Assembly: GCF_902499125.1 (NCBI RefSeq)
Contig: NZ_CABVPX010000053.1
Span: 1-35,178, forward strand
Direction: 5' to 3'
Length of the DNA: 35,178 nucleotides
Origin: Burkholderia arboris
GTDB lineage: Bacteria > Pseudomonadota > Gammaproteobacteria > Burkholderiales > Burkholderiaceae
Positions 31,307 through 35,178 of this stretch are shown here, in pieces. Numbering within the stretch: the stretch's first letter is position 1; each line of letters starts with the position of its first letter. The position numbers and the translations under genes are program-made. A model generated the notes under the pieces. That model had not been told where the DNA came from and ran no database searches. It was given only the letters and a program-made list of their open reading frames with translations.

Positions 31307-32344
31307 TCAGCGCCGCTCGCTCGGCGCGACGCCCGTCCAGCGCTTGAACGCGCGCGTGAAATTGGCGCGGTCCGTATAGCCGACGCGCGCCGCGATCTCG
31401 TCGACCGGCAGGCGCGTGCCTTCGAGCAGCCGCAGCGCGTCGCGCAGCCGGATTTCGTCGAGCAGCGCCGAATAGGTCGCACCGAATTCGGCGAGCTTGC
31501 GCTTGAGCGTGCGCGCCGACACATGCAGTTCGCGCGCGACGTCGTCGACCGACGGATAGCCGTCATCGCCGCAGATCAGCAGGTTGCGCACGCGCTCGAC
31601 GACGCTCTCGGCATAGCCGAGCCGCGCGAGTTCTGCCTCGCACTGCTGGACGATCATTTGCGCGGTCTGCGCGTTCGCGGTGCCGATCGGCTCGTCGAGC
31701 AGCGCGGCGTCGCAGCGGATGCGGTTCGCGCTCGCGTCGAAATGGCAGCGCGGCAGCCGCGCGCGATAACGCTCGAACCACGGCGGCTCGGGCCATTCGA
31801 AATGGAGTTCGGCGCGCGACTGCAGCGTACGCCCCGGCGCCGGATACAGCAGCGAATTGAACAGGATCGCGGTCTCGACCAGGAAGTTCTCGACCGCGAA
31901 CTGGCGCAGCCGGCCGAGCGGAAACGCTTCGAGCACGTCGATGTCGACGATGCCGTCGAGCTGCGCGAGCCGCACCGAGAAGAACGGCACGCGCGTCGGC
32001 AGGTAGCGGATGCCGAGCGCGATCGCCTCGCCGAGCGTCGCGCAGCTCATCAGCCCGAAGCCGATCAGCCCCGCTTTCGTCAGGCTGCTGCGCAGGCCGA
32101 TCTCGATCGCGATCGACGGGTCGTCCGTCGCGTCGAGCAGGTTGAACACGATCGCCGCCTGCTGCATCGGCGTGATGCGCGCATCGGGCTGCGCGAGCCG
32201 GTCGCGCTCGACGCCCGAGCCGGCGAGAATGCGGCCGCCGTCGATGCCGCGCTCCTCGGCCAGCATCAGCATGAACAGCGCATACGCGGACGACACCGTC
32301 GCCTTGTTCAGCTGGCGCGCGGCATCCGGGACGGACAGGACCAT
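31307..32344 (-). CDS. AraC-family regulator with Arabinose_bd-type N-terminal domain
   Basis: A 345-residue AraC-type activator. The N-terminal domain (ERGIDGGRILAGSGVERDRL onwards; LTKAGLIGFGLMSCATLGEA) is the Arabinose_bd class found in OruR/ArgR-like and lipid-responsive regulators. The C-terminal double helix-turn-helix is SVDDVARELHVSARTLKRKL followed by LPVDEIAARVGYTDRANFTR and AFKRWTGVAPSE. I start at the ATG at 32344 with GGAG eight bases upstream, which drops a 19-residue arginine-rich extension. It is divergent from the desaturase gene across a 200-bp region with a 20-bp direct repeat and is its likely regulator. Confidence 0.9.
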   Translation of the reverse strand: MVLSVPDAARQLNKATVSSAYALFMLMLAEERGIDGGRILAGSGVERDRLAQPDARITPMQQAAIVFNLLDATDDPSIAIEIGLRSSLTKAGLIGFGLMSCATLGEAIALGIRYLPTRVPFFSVRLAQLDGIVDIDVLEAFPLGRLRQFAVENFLVETAILFNSLLYPAPGRTLQSRAELHFEWPEPPWFERYRARLPRCHFDASANRIRCDAALLDEPIGTANAQTAQMIVQQCEAELARLGYAESVVERVRNLLICGDDGYPSVDDVARELHVSARTLKRKLAEFGATYSALLDEIRLRDALRLLEGTRLPVDEIAARVGYTDRANFTRAFKRWTGVAPSERR

Positions 32345-32384
32345 GCGGCGGACTCCGGAGCGGTTTCGGCGGATTGTAGCGTCG

Positions 32385-32450
32385 CTGGCCCGCAATGACA
32401 CCGCAGCGGCACTCTAGCCGGGCGGCCACCCTGGCCCGAAATGACACCGC
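32385..32450 (+). promoter_or_regulatory. 20-bp direct repeat, likely AraC-type operator
   Basis: CTGGCCCGCAATGACACCGC (32385-32404) and CTGGCCCGAAATGACACCGC (32431-32450) differ at one base and are 46 bp apart. Direct repeats on one face in the divergent araC-desaturase region are the usual form of AraC-family binding sites. They lie 95-160 bp before the desaturase start and 41 bp or more before the regulator start. Confidence 0.75.
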
Positions 32451-32544
32451 CATTGGCACCGGCGGCCCTCGCGTGCGCTCCGGCGGGCGCCTATGCTTGT
32501 CACATCGGCATTGCGCCCCACTCTTTCCGCACGGATTCCGGTCG

Positions 32545-33654
32545 ATGAGCCAACCCGCACGAACCGTCTTTCGCCACGATGCAGACAAGGTCGCGTACGT
32601 CCGCCGCGAGGTCAACGCCGCGAGCGACGCGATCCGCGCGCGCTTTCCGCTGCTCGACAACCAGAACCTCGTCGGCGCAACCGTGATGGCCGTATCGGTG
32701 AGCGCGATGCTCGCGATCGCGTGGCTGTATGCCCGCGGCGCGATCGCGTGGTACGTCGCGCTGCCGCTCGCCGCGTTCGTCACGTCGCTGATCCACGAGC
32801 TCGAGCACGACCTGATCCACCTGATGTACTTCAAGAAGACGCCGTGGGCCTATCACCTGATGATGGCGCTGTGCTGGCTCACGCGGCCCGGCACGATCAA
32901 CCCGTGGACGCGGCGGCGCATGCACCTGCATCACCACAAGGTGTCGGGCGGCGAATCGGATCTCGAGGAATTCGGCATCACGAACGGCGAGCGCTGGGGC
33001 GTGAAGCGCCTGCTGATGATCGCCGACGGCATGCTCGCCGTCGTGCTGCGCCCGGCCTCGATGCGTCGCAAGGTGAAGCAGTATGTGGCCGCGCAACCGG
33101 TGCAGGATCCGGCGGAACGCCTGCAGCTGCGCGTCGAGCAGGTGTCGTCATACATGCCGGTCGGCCACGTGTATTACGTGCTGTGGCACGCGTTCATCGT
33201 CTATCACGTCAGCCTGTTCGCGCTGCATGCGTTCGGCTACTCGGCGACGGTGCCGGCCGTCGTCGAACGCGCGATGAACGTCGTCGATTTCCTGGCGGTG
33301 GTATGGCTCGGGCCGAACTTCGTGCGCAGCTTCTGCATCAACTTCGTCAGCTCGAACATGCACTACTTCGGCGACATCGATTCGCGCAACGTGATCCAGC
33401 AGACGCAGGTGCTGAACCCGTGGTGGATGCTGCCGTTCCAGTTGTTCTGCTTCAATTTCGGCAGCACGCATGCGATCCATCACTTCGTCGTGCGCGATCC
33501 ATTCTACATCCGGCAGTTGACCGCACGCACCGCGCATGCGGCGCTGCGTGAGGTCGGCGTGCGCTTCAACGACGTCGGCACGTTCGCACGTGCGAATCGC
33601 TGGGGTGGCTATCGCCCGTCGCGCGGTACGCGCAACGCGCAGGCCGACACGTAA
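32545..33654 (+). CDS. Membrane fatty acid desaturase family protein
   Basis: A 369-residue membrane diiron protein. The three histidine boxes are present: HELEHD (84-89), HLHHH (127-131) and HAIHH (near residue 310), with hydrophobic spans before the first box (VMAVSVSAMLAIAWLY), after it and around FLAVVWLGPNF. The pattern fits fatty acid desaturases or related hydroxylases. The start at 32545 has only a weak ribosome-binding site (CCGGTCG). Divergent AraC regulation via a direct repeat suggests induction by a lipid or alkane-like signal. It converges with the HAD gene, 15 bp between stops. Confidence 0.88.
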   Translation: MSQPARTVFRHDADKVAYVRREVNAASDAIRARFPLLDNQNLVGATVMAVSVSAMLAIAWLYARGAIAWYVALPLAAFVTSLIHELEHDLIHLMYFKKTPWAYHLMMALCWLTRPGTINPWTRRRMHLHHHKVSGGESDLEEFGITNGERWGVKRLLMIADGMLAVVLRPASMRRKVKQYVAAQPVQDPAERLQLRVEQVSSYMPVGHVYYVLWHAFIVYHVSLFALHAFGYSATVPAVVERAMNVVDFLAVVWLGPNFVRSFCINFVSSNMHYFGDIDSRNVIQQTQVLNPWWMLPFQLFCFNFGSTHAIHHFVVRDPFYIRQLTARTAHAALREVGVRFNDVGTFARANRWGGYRPSRGTRNAQADT

Positions 33655-33669
33655 CGCCGGCGCAGGCCA

Positions 33670-34290
33670 TCAAGCGCCGATCGGCGGCATCGGCCCCTGC
33701 CCGCGGATCCACGACCAGTTCGCGAGTTCGGCCATTTCCTTGTCGCCGCGGCTGTCGCCGTATGCGAACAGTTGCTTCGGCGGCCGGTTGCCCCACCACC
33801 CGCGCAGCCGCACGACCTTCTGCGGTCCCCAGCAGTTCTCGCCGTCGAGCCGGCCGGCGAAAGTGCCGCGCTCGAACGCGAGCCGCGTCGCGAGCACCGC
33901 ATCGAAGCCGGCCGTCTTCGCCCACTTCTCCAGATACAGCGACGGCGACGCGCTGACCAGCACGACTTCGTGCCCGCGCGCCCGATGTTCGCGAATGCGC
34001 TCGAGCATTTCCGGGCGCACGAGGCCCGGCAGATAGGTGTCGACGAACGTGCGCGCCTGCGCATCGAGCGCGTCCTCGCGGATCGGCCCGAATGCGAACG
34101 ACGCGAACTTCGCCTTCGCGTCGCCGCGCGACAGCAGCCCGGCCTTCATCGCGACGATCCACGGCAGCGCGCGCAGCCCGGCCCATGCGAAACGCGGCGT
34201 GCCGACCGCATAGCGGACGAAATGGCGGAAGCTGTCGGTAGTCGTGATGGTGCCGTCGAAATCGAACGCGGCGACGATGCGGTCAGTCAT
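33670..34290 (-). CDS. HAD-IB family hydrolase
   Basis: A 206-residue haloacid dehalogenase-superfamily phosphatase. Motif I is AFDFDGTITTTD with nucleophile Asp10 and Asp12, motif II VLVSASPSLYLEKW, and motif III/IV YGDSRGDKEM. The HAD-IB class includes phosphoserine phosphatase-like enzymes and PgpC, phosphatidylglycerophosphatase; similarity to PgpC-like proteins is plausible because of the cap size and the C-terminal NRPPKQLFAYGDSRGD layout. I start at the ATG at 34290; a longer in-frame start (34392) would add an arginine-rich stretch. Substrate unknown. Confidence 0.85.
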   Translation of the reverse strand: MTDRIVAAFDFDGTITTTDSFRHFVRYAVGTPRFAWAGLRALPWIVAMKAGLLSRGDAKAKFASFAFGPIREDALDAQARTFVDTYLPGLVRPEMLERIREHRARGHEVVLVSASPSLYLEKWAKTAGFDAVLATRLAFERGTFAGRLDGENCWGPQKVVRLRGWWGNRPPKQLFAYGDSRGDKEMAELANWSWIRGQGPMPPIGA

Positions 34291-34426
34291 GGAGAATCGG
34301 CGGGAAAGCGATGGAATGCCCCGGAAGATAGCAGACTCGCGGCGCCGCGCGCGAAACGGCGTGACGCAGCATGGCCAGCGGAGCGGCCACACCCGCCGCA
34401 GCGCGCGTGGCCGCCGTGTCGTTCGC

Positions 34427-35178
34427 TCAGCGCTGCGGCCGCGCGGCCAGCGCCGCCGGCAGCACGACGTTCATCAGGTGATCGGCGCGCGACAGCAGAT
34501 CGGTCACGCGCTCGTCGAGCCCGCGCAGTTGCGCCGGCTGCATCCGGATTTGCTGGACCGCCTGCCCGACGATGTTGCGGCGGTCGAACAGCGTGCGCTC
34601 GACGCCGGCATCGTCCGGCGCACGCACGACGTCCGCCACCGCGCTCAGTGCCGCGAGCACGACCACGAGGTTTTCCTCCGCATGGCGGACCTTCGCGGCG
34701 AGTTCCTCGGTACGGCGCGGAAAGAACCCGAGCGACTGCTTGAGCGCGCCGATCGCCGCACGGTAATCGACATGCCCCGACGCCGCGCCGAACCAGCGTT
34801 CGAACATGCCGGCCTTGCGCGTCGCCTGCGCGAGCATCCCGGCCATCATGTCGGCCGCGCCGAGTTCGTTGAATTCGCGCGTCGTCGCCGCGACGGCTTC
34901 GACGAGGGTGCCCGCCGTTTCCAGCGCGCCGTCGCCGATCGTCGCGACCGTCGCGAGCTTGAGCGGCACCAGTTGCCGGATGTGTCGCTCGATGCGCGGC
35001 GCGTAGTCGGGATAGAGATTCGGAAAGCTGGCCTGCGCGGCGCGGAAGCACGCGTCGAGCTGCGGGTGGTTCGATTCGCCGAACAGCGCACGGCCGACCG
35101 CTTCGGCGGGCGCCGCGCGTACGGCGTGACCGGCCGCGGGCGCCGGCCCGAGGTCGAGCGCCTGCGGCGCGGGCCGCT
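34427..35178 (-). CDS. Unrecognised helical protein, 3' part (truncated by window edge)
   Basis: An open minus-strand frame runs from the right edge to a TGA at 34427, giving at least 249 codons without a stop and with strong G/C third-position bias. The visible part is rich in alpha-helical, charged and hydrophobic patterning (for example FPNLYPDYAPRIERHIRQLV, then EELAAKVRHAEENLVVVL), with no signal peptide, membrane span or catalytic motif that I recognise. Near the edge it is alanine/proline-rich. The start codon and any N-terminal domains lie beyond the window. It is separated from the HAD gene by 136 bp. I do not assign a function. Confidence 0.7.
   Translation of the reverse strand, partial: RPAPQALDLGPAPAAGHAVRAAPAEAVGRALFGESNHPQLDACFRAAQASFPNLYPDYAPRIERHIRQLVPLKLATVATIGDGALETAGTLVEAVAATTREFNELGAADMMAGMLAQATRKAGMFERWFGAASGHVDYRAAIGALKQSLGFFPRRTEELAAKVRHAEENLVVVLAALSAVADVVRAPDDAGVERTLFDRRNIVGQAVQQIRMQPAQLRGLDERVTDLLSRADHLMNVVLPAALAARPQR

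Overview
The window reads as chromosomal DNA of a Burkholderia-type betaproteobacterium, most like the B. cepacia complex. It is very GC-rich with strongly G/C-ending codons, genes are closely packed, and the histidine-utilisation cluster uses the five-step HutF/HutG route found in pseudomonads and Burkholderia. This assignment is inferred from protein character and base composition; no database search was possible.

Layout. (1) 1-2294, minus strand: a polyamine/GABA-type degradation operon of PuuD-like gamma-glutamyl-GABA hydrolase, PuuA-like gamma-glutamylpolyamine synthetase and the first codons of a class III aminotransferase, with a long untranslated upstream region. (2) 2915-11334, minus strand: a complete hut operon in the order hutH-hutC-hutU-hutD-hutI-hutF-hutG. 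It is headed by a promoter flanked by two inverted TGTCTAGACA operators and ends in a strong intrinsic terminator. A lone GltI-type glutamate/aspartate-binding protein is divergent from it. (3) 12423-18768: a phosphopantetheinyl transferase, an alpha/beta hydrolase whose 5' side carries seven exact-length 49-bp palindromic tandem repeats, a LysR regulator, an MFS transporter overlapping a 38-residue membrane miniprotein, and a DNA photolyase.

(4) 18885-28581 is the most interesting block. A plus-strand pair (SRPBCC and NTF2/SnoaL-like proteins) converges on a minus-strand operon (DUF1214 protein, sulfotransferase, SDR oxidoreductase, DHH phosphoesterase). That operon is divergent from cysD-cysNC, a NodPQ-like PAPS-synthesis pair, followed by a GAF/PAS-like LuxR-family regulator. 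The control region between the divergent operons holds a perfect 19-bp inverted repeat made of two copies of an 18-bp dyad (TTAGTCCACCCGGACGAA). Degenerate copies lie before the SRPBCC gene and before the luxR gene. I interpret this as a self-contained sulfation locus: ATP sulfurylase and APS kinase make PAPS, the sulfotransferase uses it on a small molecule shaped by the SDR and the two cyclase/isomerase-fold proteins, and the DHH enzyme may clear the by-product PAP. The substrate is unknown.

(5) 28882-31285: an ACS-type MFS transporter (TTG start) overlapping a beta-propeller lactonase, probably for sugar-acid use. (6) 31307-35178: an AraC-type regulator divergent from a fatty-acid desaturase with a 20-bp direct repeat between them, an HAD-IB phosphatase, and the 3' part of an unrecognised helical protein. 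I saw no rRNA, tRNA, CRISPR, insertion sequence or prophage.
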